From positions 26,009,261 through 26,073,260 of the forward strand of contig NC_053414.1 in NCBI RefSeq assembly GCF_016859285.1: 64,000 nt of DNA. The letters run 5' to 3'. Under the pieces are notes generated by a model. That model worked only from the letters and a program-made list of their open reading frames with translations. It ran no database searches and was not told the DNA's origin. This DNA is from Xiphias gladius. Lineage: Eukaryota > Chordata > Actinopteri > Istiophoriformes > Xiphiidae. Position 1 is the first letter of the stretch. Every line of letters begins with the position of its first letter. Both the position numbers and the translations under genes were made by a program. This document shows, one piece after another, positions 13,693 through 25,102 of the stretch.

Positions 13693-13976
13693 TACCTCCA
13701 CCAGGGAGGTTATGTTTTCACCCGTGTCTGTTTGTTGCTTGGTTCCTTTGTTTGTGAGCAGCTTTACGCAAAAGTACCGCAACTGACCGTTAGCCGATTT
13801 GCACCAAACTTGGTGGAGGGGTGGGACATGGGCCAGGAAAGAACCCCACTACGTTCTGGTGCAGAACAGATTTTCAATCGCTTTCCTCAACACCATGAGA
13901 TAGAACATTTTTCAACACTTTCCGTCAATATTTGGCCTTGGCAGAGGTATGCACTCTGTTGAGTGCCATTCTAGTT
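13693..13976 (+). mobile_element. MITE-like element, copy B
   Basis: It begins acctccaccagggaggtta, contains 'gatttgcaccaaacttggtg' and 'ggaggggtgggacatgg', and ends ttggcagaggtatgcactc through ttctagtt. It is the reverse complement partner of copy A, about 1.2 kb away. The open frame across it is an accidental read-through of the repeat. It lies about 0.5 kb upstream of the penultimate hook2 exon. Confidence 0.75.
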
Positions 13977-14447
13977 GTATTGTGTTATGCTACTCACCTA
14001 CTAATCCCCAGCCTGATGACTGGCTGTCAAACAGTGAATGTGCCCGAGTCAGCAGGATGGCATCTTTGACTGTGGCGAGGAGCCAGAGCACTTAAGCCTG
14101 CAGCACTTCTCCATATTGTTCTGTCCACCATACAACAAAACCGGGGCCTCTGCTGCAAAATACAGCTGCAGACAGTCGGGCTGTTGATGTACAAGTCAGT
14201 CAGTGGAGTGCACATTTCTTTGGTTATACTCTGGTCGCGTTTGTCTGTGTTGTGATATATTTCAAATAATGACAACCAACGAGGACGCCAGACTGTTTGA
14301 TACCACGATGACAACTGCCCCAGAGGTGAGTTAATGTCTGTCCAGACTCTTAACTTCTCTGAAGTACTTTTTTGTTGTGTTGGGCATGTCATCTCATTTT
14401 GCTAAACTGACCTGGTAAAACACTTCATGACTTTTCAAATGTCGCAG

Positions 14448-15432
14448 GATTCTCAGGGAGATAATACCAGGTCTAGACAGGAACAAGAGGAGAAACTGAT
14501 CCTCACAGCCTGGAAAAGCATGGTGAGCAACACGAGGGAAGAAAATCCTAATACCTGTATCCCTTAAAACTATCAGTCAAATTAAATAAAGTACTATTTT
14601 TCAGGAGTACATCCAAGTTTATGGGAGGTGACACAGTATGCTGTGTTGTAGCGTTCAGTGACATGCACATGCACTGATACATGGTGAATCGAACAGTAGA
14701 TGAGACCTTATGTTTTTGTTACATAAACAATCTCTGATAAACAATCTCTGATTGTTTATGTGATAGTATAGTATCGCTTTGTCTGGCAATAAGTGACAGT
14801 TTTGAATGAACAATGCATCAAATTCCCCTCTTCAAAATAAGTGTTTTATTTTTCTGGTGGATCTTTTGCACATCCTTTTTTCTCCCCAATGTGATATGTC
14901 ATGACCAGTTCTACTGCGCTACAGTCTCTGTCAGTGATTATTCCACTTTTGGTCCTGGAGAGGATGTGGACAGCCACATGCCTTCTCTGATAAAGAAAAG
15001 TATCTTATTTTAGCCTACAAACGAGGAGATTCACCAGGAGTGTACAGAGTGGTTCACGTTATCCGTCACAACCAAGCAGATTGTAGGGGTTGAGCACCGG
15101 CCTTGTATTAACTGTGTTACCCATGTGCTCCTTTTAGTTGTATTTTAGACACAATCTAAATATTAAATTATACTGGTATAGTAGAGTAATAGTAGTAGCA
15201 ATAGAACTTTTTTTATTTGTGTTAATAGGCTGTTAACGTGCCTAAATTTGAGTATTATACTGTTTCCACTAACAGACAAAGTCGTTTGTTTCTCTTGCAG
15301 TCCTTGGCTCTCCAGCGGCACAGTCTATGTGAGGACTCAAGAGCTCCAGGACAGGCTCAGTCTTTCCTGGCCAAGCAGAGGCAGTCCACCCAGGCCAGGA
15401 GAGTGCTCTCCCCCCGGCTGCAGCCCAGGTAG
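14448..15432 (+). CDS. hook2: Hook2-like microtubule/dynein adaptor, last two coding exons
   Basis: Two exons are visible. The first, 14448-14522, is 25 codons in phase 0 and contains RSRQEQEEKLILTAWKSM. The second, 15301-15432, includes the TAG stop and contains QAQSFLAKQRQSTQARR. Acceptors are gtcgcag and tctcttgcag; the donor is ATG|gtgagc. The two pieces match the conserved Hook C-terminus: R/K-S-Q-R-E-Q-E-E-K, then the S-A-W-Y-N-M box, then Q-S-F-L-A-x-Q-R. Hook proteins join an N-terminal microtubule-binding/dynein-binding domain and long coiled coils to a C-terminal cargo-binding region; only that region is seen here. The normally strong AWYNMG box reads AWKSMS, so two aromatic or polar positions are changed. 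Assignment to hook2 over hook1/3 rests on adjacency to best2 and get3, as in human 19p13. No upstream Hook exon was found in the window. Confidence 0.8.
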
Positions 15433-15538
15433 GAGGCTTCAGCTGCTGGGGGAAATGGAGGAGTGCAGCCCCCTCATGGGCAGAAGGGAGAGCAAGATTG
15501 TGGAAGAAGGTGTGAATTTTCTCTTTTTTTTTTCATTG

Positions 15539-15544
15539 ATTAAA
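15539..15544 (+). terminator. Candidate hook2 poly(A) signal (ATTAAA)
   Basis: ATTAAA lies about 107 bases after the hook2 TAG, followed within 60 bases by T/G-rich sequence (tttggtttgctg). It is the first plausible hexamer downstream of the stop. Choice of signal is inference. Confidence 0.3.
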
Positions 15545-16851
15545 GTTCTCACTCTATGTAGTCTATTTGGTTTGCTGCTATCACCCCCAGCTGGCCATTG
15601 TTGGTACTGAAGTGACATTTGGGATTTGCTGTAACTAAATACTAAGTGTCATAGATTATATTTTTTTATCTGTATTATAAGTGAATGTGTGCTTGTAAAC
15701 AATCACCAGATTGTCTGATCCATTCCCCACTGTATCATATTTATACATTTATTTTTTTCAGGTAAGGTACAATTTCCTTTAGAAATAATGCAAAACAATG
15801 ACTATTCCTTTTATGTCATCAATGTACAACTGTAGTGTAATTCATTCATTATTTGTTTAAGTTAGGTTTTTTGAGAATACACACATTTTTTCTTTTTAGC
15901 ACCATTTTCTGTCCAGACTTTGCCTAATGCTAAAATATTAGCACAGACTTCAGCAGTAACAGATCAGTTATAAATATTATACAGTATAATGCGCAGATAA
16001 CCGAAGGACCGGAAATTCATTTTCTTTAAACACACACTCCTTTATGTTCTGGGAGAAGTGGTTTCAGTTTCACCTTCTTTGAACACAGGTAGCTCTGCCT
16101 TGCTCAGCTTCGCGTACCTCAAAAGCTGAAAGTAGCTGTCATGGGTGCCTTGCAACGACTCTGATGCTGTCATATTATGTTGTGTTTTTTGTATCTAATA
16201 GAAGTGAAAAAGACAAACAAAACATTAGTTTAGTTGACTCTTGGATGTACTGGTGACTAGTTTACTAGCTACCAAAATACAACATCTAAATAAGACTATG
16301 TTGGAATCACAGAGGGGTTTTTTCCCTCCTTTTTTAATGGAGGCCAGCCCCCACCCTCCCTCCCTCTAGTCTCTGTGCTAACCTAGGGCTAAACCTGTGA
16401 TGAGATTCATTCAGCCTAGCTTAGCACAAACTGGTAATGCCTGTATTGAAAGTACAGAGATTAAATAGATCATTTAGTTTTCACACACTCAGTGAAGAAT
16501 CTTCCAAAATCCTCCTTTAAAGTTCCCCAAATCTGCCAAAGACCATGCTTTCCACCCAGGTCCCAGATGATGTGTTGAAGTCGAGTAGAAGTTCAAAGTT
16601 GACATTTAAAACATCCTCAGTGAGGCGAGGGGATATTTTGGAAATGTGGTGAGCTGTTGGTTTCTGTACAAAATCAGGGAGTGTATTTCTAGAAATCTTA
16701 TTTCCAAACATTGGTCATTATATGGCCCCAAAGGTGCTGTAGACTTTTAGAGTAAAAGCGGAAGCACACTTCAGCAATGACTAATTTCACTCGTGAAAAT
16801 GTGCATTGAATCTAGCATTACATTTTCAAACAGTCAAAAACTCATGGGAAT
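15545..16851. other. Convergent hook2/best2 spacer
   Basis: This spacer separates the 3' ends of hook2 (plus) and best2 (minus) and should hold parts of both 3' untranslated regions. A fragment with 'cagcctagcttagcac' near 16411-16430 recalls the foldback family. I see no other gene. A possible minus-strand ATTAAA for best2 is at 16333-16338. Confidence 0.5.
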
Positions 16852-19800
16852 CTAAGATCCGGTGAGCTCTGAGCCCATGCTCACACTGCGAAAACGCTGA
16901 GGTTCGTTGTAAGACGGCACAGTGAGGAATGACATTTTGTTTCCACCAAAGGGAGGCTTGGGGATGGTGGGCACAGCTCTGTTCTGGTTGATAGCTGGCT
17001 GAGAGCTGCAGTGCTCCAGGCTGGAGTGGACAGCCGGGTGAAATAGGAAGGCAGAGGGGTGATGGGAGGTGATGGGAAAAGCGGAGGTTGGTCGATCGGA
17101 CGTCTCTGTGGAGGACTGGGGGGAAGGAGGAAGCAGTGACACCGGAGCTTGGGTTTCCCACCTACTTTCTGCTTTTCTTCCTTCCTCCCTCATCTGCCCC
17201 TCTCCATCACCCTTCCCCTCTACTCCACTCAGCCCTTTCTTCTCATTGATGGCAGGGTGCCCTCCTCGCCTCTCCTGCTCTGCGCCAAACTGAATCTCCA
17301 GCAGAGGTGTTCTGGCACTCTTCTCCTCCCTGAAACTGCACACAGTGCTCTGGGTTTCCTGCCCCAACCCTGACGGCAGAGACCCCCCTTTGCCTATCTT
17401 ACAACTTTCATCGTCGTCCTCGTCGCTGGTGCATTGGTCAATGCTGGGGGAGTGGCGTAGCCTCTGGAGCTGGGCTGAGGTGCGGCGAAGAGCCCCACCC
17501 ATGAGGCCGGTGGGGGATGGAGCTGCGTTAAGGAGGCGGTTGAAAAGGGCCATGTTGGGGTGACGACTGCCTGACTCCTCCAGGTTCTCAGCAATGTCCT
17601 CCAGAGGCTGGAAGTGCATCTCCTCCTTAGGGATCCTGTCAAGAGATGTCATGGTCATTTATGTGTATTTTTTCTGGAAAATACCACACTTTACAGTTGC
17701 TGTGTTGTGTGGTGTTTCCTGTCCTTTATTAGGGGGAATTTTTTTTACTTTTTTCCAGCCCTAACTTTTTCACACAACTTCTTGAATTAAGTCAGAATAC
17801 TTTAATTTTCATCAGCCAGATTTTCCCACCCAGCTTGGCAATTCAAACCGAAAGGGTCAAATTCACAAGTCACACATACAATGAGAGGGTAAAACTCAAA
17901 GACTCACGCCATGTCGAATGTGGACCCCTGGAAGGAGGGTTTGCGGAGGACAAAGAGAGTGGCAGCGGTGTAGGGGGGCCGGGGGTTGGAGTCGTTCCAG
18001 TAGCGGTCTCTCTCCATCATCGGCAGATCTCCATACATTTCATCCACTGCCATCATGGACACCTGTAGAGTGAAATGCAGACAGACGGACAGACACACAC
18101 ACTGATCAAGTATCCACGGTGGAAAACGGAAGAGAACTTAATTTAAAACGTGCTGGTCACTGGTTACAAACTGATTTTAAGTGAGTTACTGAGTGCAGAA
18201 AAAGTCTGATTATAGCAGTCTGACTGCCCCAAGACATGGTAAAGTTAAAATAAGAGACCCTGGTGAAGCAGTATGTAATAACATGGCCTTAGATTTCCCA
18301 TGTGGGTTTGTTAATTGTCCTCCTCAGAAACGGAGGGGTGACAAAATAAGAAAAAGAGACAGCATTAAGAAACCTGGAAATTTCTGTCAATCAGCCAGTT
18401 GGACTCAAAGTCATCATCGTCTTCTCCAAAGGGGTTGATCAGCTGCTCTGCAACCTTCAGGACAGAAGAGAAAATTTAACAAGCTGACTATAGAAATGGT
18501 CAGTGGTGTTAACATTGTGCTCAAGCATCAAAAGCAAACAAGTGGTATGTGACCCTTTCATCTGACCTTGAGCCACCCTGCATAAAAGAAGAACTGTAGC
18601 AGGGTGAAGATGGGCACGTAGAGGTCGAGGTCATGACCTGGATAACCCTGACTGGGGTCCAGGAACTGACGACCAATTAGACACACCAGGAAAAAACTGT
18701 ACACAGCCAAAGTCACCACCTGAGGGACAGATGAAGGTAAATGGACACATGTCACGCTGGCCTTTGATTCCAATTGTTACCTTGTTACATGACATTACTT
18801 TTATGATATATTTCACGCAGACAGGAAGCGGCGGTCTGAATCTGCTTGATGTGACTAAGATTGGCTTATTGTTTGAAAAGCAGACCGGTCACCTTGCATT
18901 TTATTATTTTAAAACACTGGCTTACAACACACCGGGCAGCATGAACCTAATTTATATAGCATGTTGTGTAATGCAAGAGGTTAATAAAGAGTATCTTTGT
19001 AATGTGGCTCATGATTTTGTAAGGCTCATTTTTAAGCAAGTTTCAGGGTGAAACAATGTATCTAGTAACCAGTAAAAATAACTTTCCCCACACTGTTAAG
19101 GCAAATAGGCCTGTCTGTGCCAAACACAAGTGCAACTAATAATCTTAATTAGAGCTGTATCCTGTTTACGTCGTCCATAATGTAGGTGGTAACCATCATT
19201 ATAAGTTACTGTTTTCTTTGCTAGAATAATTCAAAATGTCTGCCGTGAAAAAGCCCTGTGTTTGTTTAAAAAACGTCAAAGGTGCAAGACCGTGTATGTA
19301 AAAACACAAAAACACCAAAGAAGAGAAGCACTGCAGTAACAAACAACCTATAGTCCTTTTTCACAGCAGAAAATCATAGAAGGGAAAGCACAGGTGTTAG
19401 TGATAACATCAACAATGGCTCTGCTCCATTGCAGTGTCCCAGTAGAGCATGACTGTGTGACGGTGAGCCGGCATGCACAAATACCAGCACCCTGAAACTG
19501 AAGCAGCTAAATGGAATTCAGCCATCATTCACTTGACTGATTCACACATGTGCTTTTCCTTTTGATGACATTTTCAAAATGTCTAATATCACTGAGCTTA
19601 AAATGCTGGTGCCTGCACTGCTCAAAACAGAATGACAGTAAGTTGCTCGAATCCGTTCACGTTTGCCTCTGAATTTGATTATATACTGCAGAGCACTTGT
19701 CACTAAGGCTCTTGGGAGCTGTAGTATTTAGAGCCATAGCAGATGGCACACTGTTGGAAAAAAACACGATTCTTCAGAGACAATGTTTGAAGGATGCTAA

Positions 19801-20546
19801 ACTAACGGCCAAATTGTAAACTAATAATATCTTTCACCAGCCCAGGACATGTAGGTGTTTTTTGTGTTGAGCAACTTTAAATGGTGAAAGTTATCATTAT
19901 CACGGTCAATGCACATCTAAGAAAGCAAATTTACAGTGGGGAAAATACTCTCAGAACCAGCAAATCCATCCCCTTTACTACTGTATAGTTTAATGATAAT
20001 GTTACATGTTCTTTTGATGAATACATATCAGCCATATAAACACACTATCTTCATCGCCTCTAAGTTTAAGTTTATTTGTCATTTCAGCTGTAAAAAATAC
20101 AATCAAAACGAACTAATGTATCTTTAGGACCAGAGTATAAAACTGACAAAATGCCAGATAAAATGTGAAAGCCTCAAGAATAAAATTAAACATGTAGTGT
20201 GTGTGTGTGTGTGTGTGTGTGTGCGCCCGTGAAAATCAGAGTTCACCTAAAGATTTGAGTATCATCAAATATAGCGCGTAAAGCATTTTTGTGAAAGTCA
20301 TGCAACATTCCAGGCAACAAAGCACTTACCTGAGTGTAGACCAGGGGAACACTGATCATGTCATAATGAAACAACATGCTGCACTTCCCTCTGAACGCAT
20401 TCAGCTCCTGTTGACGCACAAAGAGGAGAGACTGTGGGGTACTTTAGAGCATTAATCCCGACTCTTCTTTCAATATACATCTCAAACTGAGTTTTTGTCA
20501 AAACACAAGGACTGTAGTTCCTACTCAACAGTGGGCCTGTGTAAGT

Positions 20547-20614
<68 letters not shown>

Positions 20615-22341
20615 TGTAATGGTGCACCTCCAGCAGCAGTTTGAGTGTGTGGTCGTCTTTGATCCTGCCCTCGCACCGGGCCACAGCAGCAAGGTTGGTA
20701 AACCAGACGCAGGGGATCCAGTATTTGTTATAAGGAGAGTGGAGACCCTCGAACTTCTTCCGTTCCTCTCTCGTCATAAATCCTGCATAAATAGCAGAGC
20801 GAAACTTGAGGCCTCAGATTCAATTTTTCTTAATTTAAAATTTGGCTCAGAGAAAGAGACGAAGGCCAGATGAGGGACCAACTTTCTGTATGACTGAGCC
20901 TGTGGTTGCTTGAACTTTTTCTCTGAGTCACATTTCCAAATAAGTCATTATATAGTGAGTGAGAACTACTTCAATGTGTCAAGAAATGTCACCATCACCA
21001 CAGTATCAGTTACAAAACAGCTTGTGAAAATATACTACCACTGTTGACATCTGTGACAAATTTTGCAGTTGTTGTTTGATTTAGAAAACACAGTCTGTCT
21101 TGTGATCTTGCTCCAGCCGTGTGATAACTCCCTTTTTATCATCCGGGAATTTCAGGACGTGCCCGTCCTTGTGATTTCTCCTGCGCTCTCTGGTGTGGGG
21201 AATGTACAGAAGAGGTAACAACACGCACTCATGACGTGCGCGTGTGACTGATCACATCGGCCTATTATAACACTTCCTCGCACTTCCCCACTGCCGCGCG
21301 AGAGAGCTCAACTAGGCGCATAAATCCCTGTAAATTATAATTACTGAGAGGCGCACTTGCGAACATAGTGGTTGAAGTGGGCATTTTCATTAATCGCTAT
21401 CTTTTTCAAGTTGTATTCATTTAAAACTGCTGTGGATAATTGCGTGAGACCATACCGCCTATAGCTCACAGCTAAATCACAGCGGACGCTGTGGGCGCCT
21501 ACTTACCGGCCTCCACAACGTGGTCTATGGTGGGGAAACGTTTGAAGACAGCCGTGCTGACGGAGCGCAGGATGAGCAGGGCCGAGAGGCTGGCGTAGCG
21601 CATCATGGTGCGCCTCAGAAGGCGGCCTCGCTCGTCGCTCCCCTGGAGGCCCCCCGACAGGACACACATGAGCCTGTCAGGGAGAGGGATGCTGGTGTAC
21701 TGGTTCCACCACCGGTTCACCACCAGGGTCACGTAGAAGCCTGGAAACAGCGGTGGAGAGGAGACACAGGGGATTACTCTGGAGATGTAGGTCAGACCTG
21801 GAGAGAAGGGCTTAAGGGGTTTTTTTGTCATAGTGGGTTCACTAGGTTCCCTAGGGAAGTCCAGGGACTATCAGGTTACCCCCAGCAAAATAAAAACATT
21901 TTGGCTTTACTCTTACATAATTTATACATTTATACATATATTTATATCTGCCCCTAATCTATAAAACTATCAAACAGAGGTCTTGAGGTTTGGAGCTGAA
22001 GCTTACCCAGTACAAAGGACATAGGGATGAGACTGGCATAGTGGTTGCAATAAATTGCCAGTTTTTCAAAATACCTCTTCTGGTCATCATAGAGGAAAAA
22101 TCTAAAACGGTAAAATGATACGAAACGATGTGTAAATCAAAACACTGATATTTCTGAGTTACCGGTCTTTCCTTAAGCTGCGGTCTCACCTGTAGGTGAT
22201 GCTGATGGCGGTGTACATGGCAAAGAAAGCCAGGAACTCCTTGTACAACACCTTGTAGATGCTGCCTTTCCAGACCAAAAGCAGCTTGGAGAAGCCACAG
22301 AATCGGGCGTTTGCAACTCGGGCCGTGTAGGTGACAGTCAT
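16852..22341 (-). CDS. best2: Bestrophin-2, calcium-activated chloride channel (complete, 9 coding exons)
   Basis: Coding exons in transcript order: 22190-22341, 22007-22101, 21507-21740, 20628-20782, 20330-20407, 18567-18719, 18374-18454, 17908-18062, 16852-17635. They join in frame to 628 aa. The first eight lengths (152, 95, 234, 155, 78, 153, 81, 155) follow the exon pattern I recall for the mammalian bestrophins. The start is the [15 protein letters not shown]-terminus typical of the family. The pore neck reads I76-P-M-S-F80-V-L-G-F84. The Ca2+ clasp is E300-D-D-D-D304 inside [11 protein letters not shown], at the same residue numbers as the human channel. Bestrophins are homopentameric anion channels of the plasma membrane opened by cytosolic Ca2+. 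The fast-evolving C-tail (about residues 370-628) is serine/proline-rich with an acidic SDEDDDE stretch. Features such as [10 protein letters not shown] and [14 protein letters not shown] favour best2 over best1; the hook2/get3 neighbours agree. Confidence 0.93.
20198..20223. repeat. (GT)n microsatellite in best2 intron
   Basis: About 13 GT units followed by gcgc, between the coding exons at 20330-20407 and 18567-18719. Confidence 0.85.
20549..20611. repeat. (TG)n microsatellite next to best2 exon 5 donor
   Basis: About 31 TG units, read as (CA)n in the best2 transcript. It begins about 16 bases inside the intron that follows the exon at 20628-20782. That exon's donor, GAG|GTGCAC, is weak beyond the invariant GT. 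Confidence 0.9.
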
Positions 22342-22839
22342 TGGTGACGGCCAGATTACAGGTCCTCAGGGTGGAAGAGCTATATGGAAGAAAACCATCC
22401 CCTCTGTACTTACACCTGCAGTGGGACCAAACGTGCTCCTGTATCATGTTCAGGCGGGTCAGACAGTCCTATGCTTACACTACACAACTCAGGTCACCTC
22501 AAACTTGATTTGATACACAGATAAAGTGTTTTCCCATTAGGTTGTGGCGTGAATCTGACTGAACAGACTAAAAACTTACTGGTAATGTATTTTAATGTAT
22601 GAAAAAGCTTCTCCTTACCTTTTGTGGGTTTTTTCCCAGTAGAATGTGCCAGTTGTTCAGCGCATCTCCGTGCGTAATTGGCACCACTGGAGAAGTGAAT
22701 TCATTTTTTCACTTAGCAGTATCGTCTTCTCTGCGCCGCTCTCTTTGCTCGCCAGTGGTGTGTTTTTTTTTTTCCCCCTCCAAGAGCTCATAACCCTGAT
22801 ATCCTCTGGCGTGAGCTCGGTAAACCCGAGGCTGGGTCG

Positions 22840-23060
22840 GCTGCATGGCAGTAATCCTCGGAGCCTCCTCGGTGCGTCCAGTGGTCAGCGCGCCCCGGGG
22901 TAAATCCCCCAAAATGAGGAGGAGGAGCTCGTTAGCGCGGCCCCCGACCGGGAAAGCGCGGCTCGGTGATGGACCACAAGCGACAGGCCGCAGCGCCGGG
23001 GCACAAGGAGCGCACAGGACCGTAGAGTACAGCAGGGAATTAGGAAACAGGAGCAAGCGG
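22840..23060 (-). promoter_or_regulatory. CpG-rich block, candidate best2 promoter
   Basis: This block is markedly richer in G+C and CpG (gcgcgcc, cggcc, gcgcggc) than its surroundings and lies about 0.5-0.7 kb upstream of the best2 ATG. No TATA box was recognised. Promoter assignment is inferred from composition and position only. Confidence 0.35.
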
Positions 23061-24238
23061 ACCATGGCAAACTTTCGTGTTAAGTGATATGAAAACAACA
23101 AGCGATTTCTTCGCTTACAGGTCTATAATTGCTACTTGTTGCGGCTTAAATAACAAACAGATGATGTTACAATATACCAATACAGTGGCAAGGAAAAGCG
23201 TTTTATGTCATTCTGTCACTTTTTCAAACTTTTTCTTAGAGGAAGATTCAAATCCCAGTGGGCTGTGATAATCCCACTTGTTCCCAATGCAGTTCCCCAC
23301 CAGGATTTTTTTTTTTTTTAAGTAAATACATCATGGTTTAACAGACCAGATGACTTACCGGTGATATTTTAGGACAATTTTGTGCTTTTCATCTAGCTTT
23401 TTGGTTTTTTGTTTTGCCAAGCATCTTTCATTATGTAAATATAAAAAGCTCGTTTGTTGCTCCTGAACTTCTTTGGTCCAGGTTAACTGAGGCTCCATGC
23501 TCTGTCAGAGGCAGACTGCAGGCTGGTCAAGAAAATGTGCTTCAGTCTATTCCAATTAACAGACGGATTAACCAAACAGATCAAAAGAATGACCACAAAA
23601 GGCTCTGAGCTGAGGCAAGTTTGTTTTAATTGACACTTGCAACATGATTTAAAGAAAATGTACTGAAACTGCTTCTCGTGGACTCAAAAGCCTTAAGTAA
23701 CAGAGAGGAGAAATTATGCTTTTGCTTGGTGATGTGTTAACCGGTCTACTATTTCTTTCTGCTGGGAAACGTAGGAAAGCAGGCATCAGGTCAGCCAATC
23801 AGAGTCCAGTCTTTAATGACCAGGACAAGGATGCTTTACTCACCATTCATTGGTTCAACATTGGATCAAGCAACATTCAATATATTTTGTCAGTAACAAT
23901 GCACTAAATAAGGCTACTAATGTCTCTCAATAGTGTTCCCATATAGTTCTCAGGAAACAGGATGGACACAAAATGTTGGACAGAGAAGAGCATTGGTTGA
24001 GTTTAATGAGCACTGTATGGGAACTTGTACTGGGGGGGGGGGGGTTCAGCAGTGTCAATAATAAACTTGTTTTGCTTCCAGCCACTCAAACATGAAGAGT
24101 CTCATTACATATTTTGCCTTAAAATCTCAAAACTGTTGCTGTCTCCATGCACGTACCACCTGAAGCAACCACAGTGGCCTAAAATATTTAAGAGGCCATT
24201 AAGACTTTTCCAATTCAAACAATAACATAGCCACAGAG

Positions 24239-24456
24239 CGGTGGTTCTCAGACTTCCTCTGGCGTGCCCCCCCCCCCAGTGAAATAAAGACTAGCATGAT
24301 AGCATCTGCAAACTCTTTTTGTTTAATTTTCCCTACATTAATCATATTCATTCAAATTAGTTTCACTCCATATTTTGCCCCTGGTCATCCAGGCCACCCT
24401 TGCAGAGGCTCTATGCCCTCCCCAGGGGGGCCCGCCACCCAGTTTGAGAACCACTG
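24239..24456. mobile_element. hAT-like non-autonomous transposon with target-site duplication
   Basis: The left end reads cggtggttctcagact. The right end, reverse-complemented, reads cagtggttctcaaact, matching the CAGTGGTTCTCAAACT terminus of hAT-Charlie type elements. It is flanked by a decayed 8-base target-site duplication: ccacagag at 24231-24238 and tcatagag at 24457-24464, six of eight matching, as expected for hAT. The interior (218 bases in total) has C and G runs and no transposase. Confidence 0.75.
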
Positions 24457-24978
24457 TCATAGAGGATATAAAGATCCCAGTCTGACTTGATTCAAAATCT
24501 CATGGACATTAGGTAACTGCATTTACACCATAATCACTTGGAGAGATGAGGTCTAAGGATTTGACAAATGGTAAGACACACTTTAGACTGCTTCGGTTTT
24601 CTTTATTCTAACAACAGGGGGGGGTCTTGGTCTAGAATGAAAATTACTCAAGACCACAGACCATATTCTTTTTTGATTTTTTTTAAAAGTGTCTTTTTTC
24701 ACTGCCCTGCCGTCACACCCTGAATCTGTAGAAATTTGGATGGAAATTCCCCAATGTGTGAGAAATGAAATTTTAGTCAAAAGTCAAACTGGAGAACAGA
24801 CACAGCCACCAAACCACACAGAATAAACAGGGCATAACTTCAACCATCTGAAATATGGAATACACAGCATCGTCACTGGAAACATTTGTTTTTCACAACT
24901 CAGGCTGGACACTGGTGGGGTTAAATGCTTTAAGTAGGAACAGCACACAGACATTAAACATTAAACTCAATTAAAGGT

Positions 24979-24984
24979 TTTAAT
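24979..24984 (-). terminator. Candidate get3 poly(A) signal (ATTAAA)
   Basis: On the minus strand ATTAAA lies about 400 bases after the get3 stop codon and nine bases beyond a long imperfect palindrome (24993-25102). An alternative AATAAA is at 24602-24607. Which is used cannot be told from sequence alone. Confidence 0.3.
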
Positions 24985-24992
24985 GTTGTCGA

Positions 24993-25102
24993 TGAATGGT
25001 TTGTGTGTGTGTGTGTGTGCGCATCTATGTGTGTGCGCACACACAAACACACACACACACACACACACGCATATATATATGTACATACACACAAACCATT
25101 CA
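24993..25102. repeat. Imperfect palindrome built on (TG)n/(CA)n, get3 3' UTR
   Basis: The outer arms tgaatggtttgtgtgtg (24993-25009) and tacacacaaaccattca (25086-25102) pair at 16 of 17 positions. Inside them, TG and CA runs and the self-complementary tgtgtgtgcgcacacaca extend the pairing. A transcript across it would form a long hairpin. It lies about 280 bases after the get3 stop on the minus strand, so it is probably in that gene's 3' UTR. Confidence 0.75.

Larger units (their letters stand above)
1..14447. other. Gene-poor left flank, probably hook2 intron or upstream spacer
   Basis: I see no exon here that I can assign to a known protein on either strand. Since the last two exons of a Hook gene follow directly on the plus strand and the first of them starts in phase 0, this stretch is either a long hook2 intron or contains small hook2 exons that I did not detect. 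It holds a polypyrimidine tract near 860-1015, several (TG)n/(CA)n microsatellites, and at least three related foldback elements and one other inverted-repeat pair, listed separately. Open frames in this stretch are either microsatellite translations or lack splice context and similarity. The absence of exons is my reading only and is not a search result. Confidence 0.5.

Noticed and set aside
13624-13962. 112-codon open frame
   Set aside because: Lies almost wholly inside MITE-like copy B; translation of a repeat.
14269-14332. Possible extra upstream hook2 exon ending GCCCCAGAG|gtgag
   Set aside because: No acceptor in front of it, and its translation (NEDARLFDTTMTT) does not match the Hook segment that should precede RSRQEQEEK.
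17069-17563. Plus-strand open frames opposite best2
   Set aside because: Antisense shadows of the best2 C-terminal exon, which has the conserved frame and phase-compatible splice sites.
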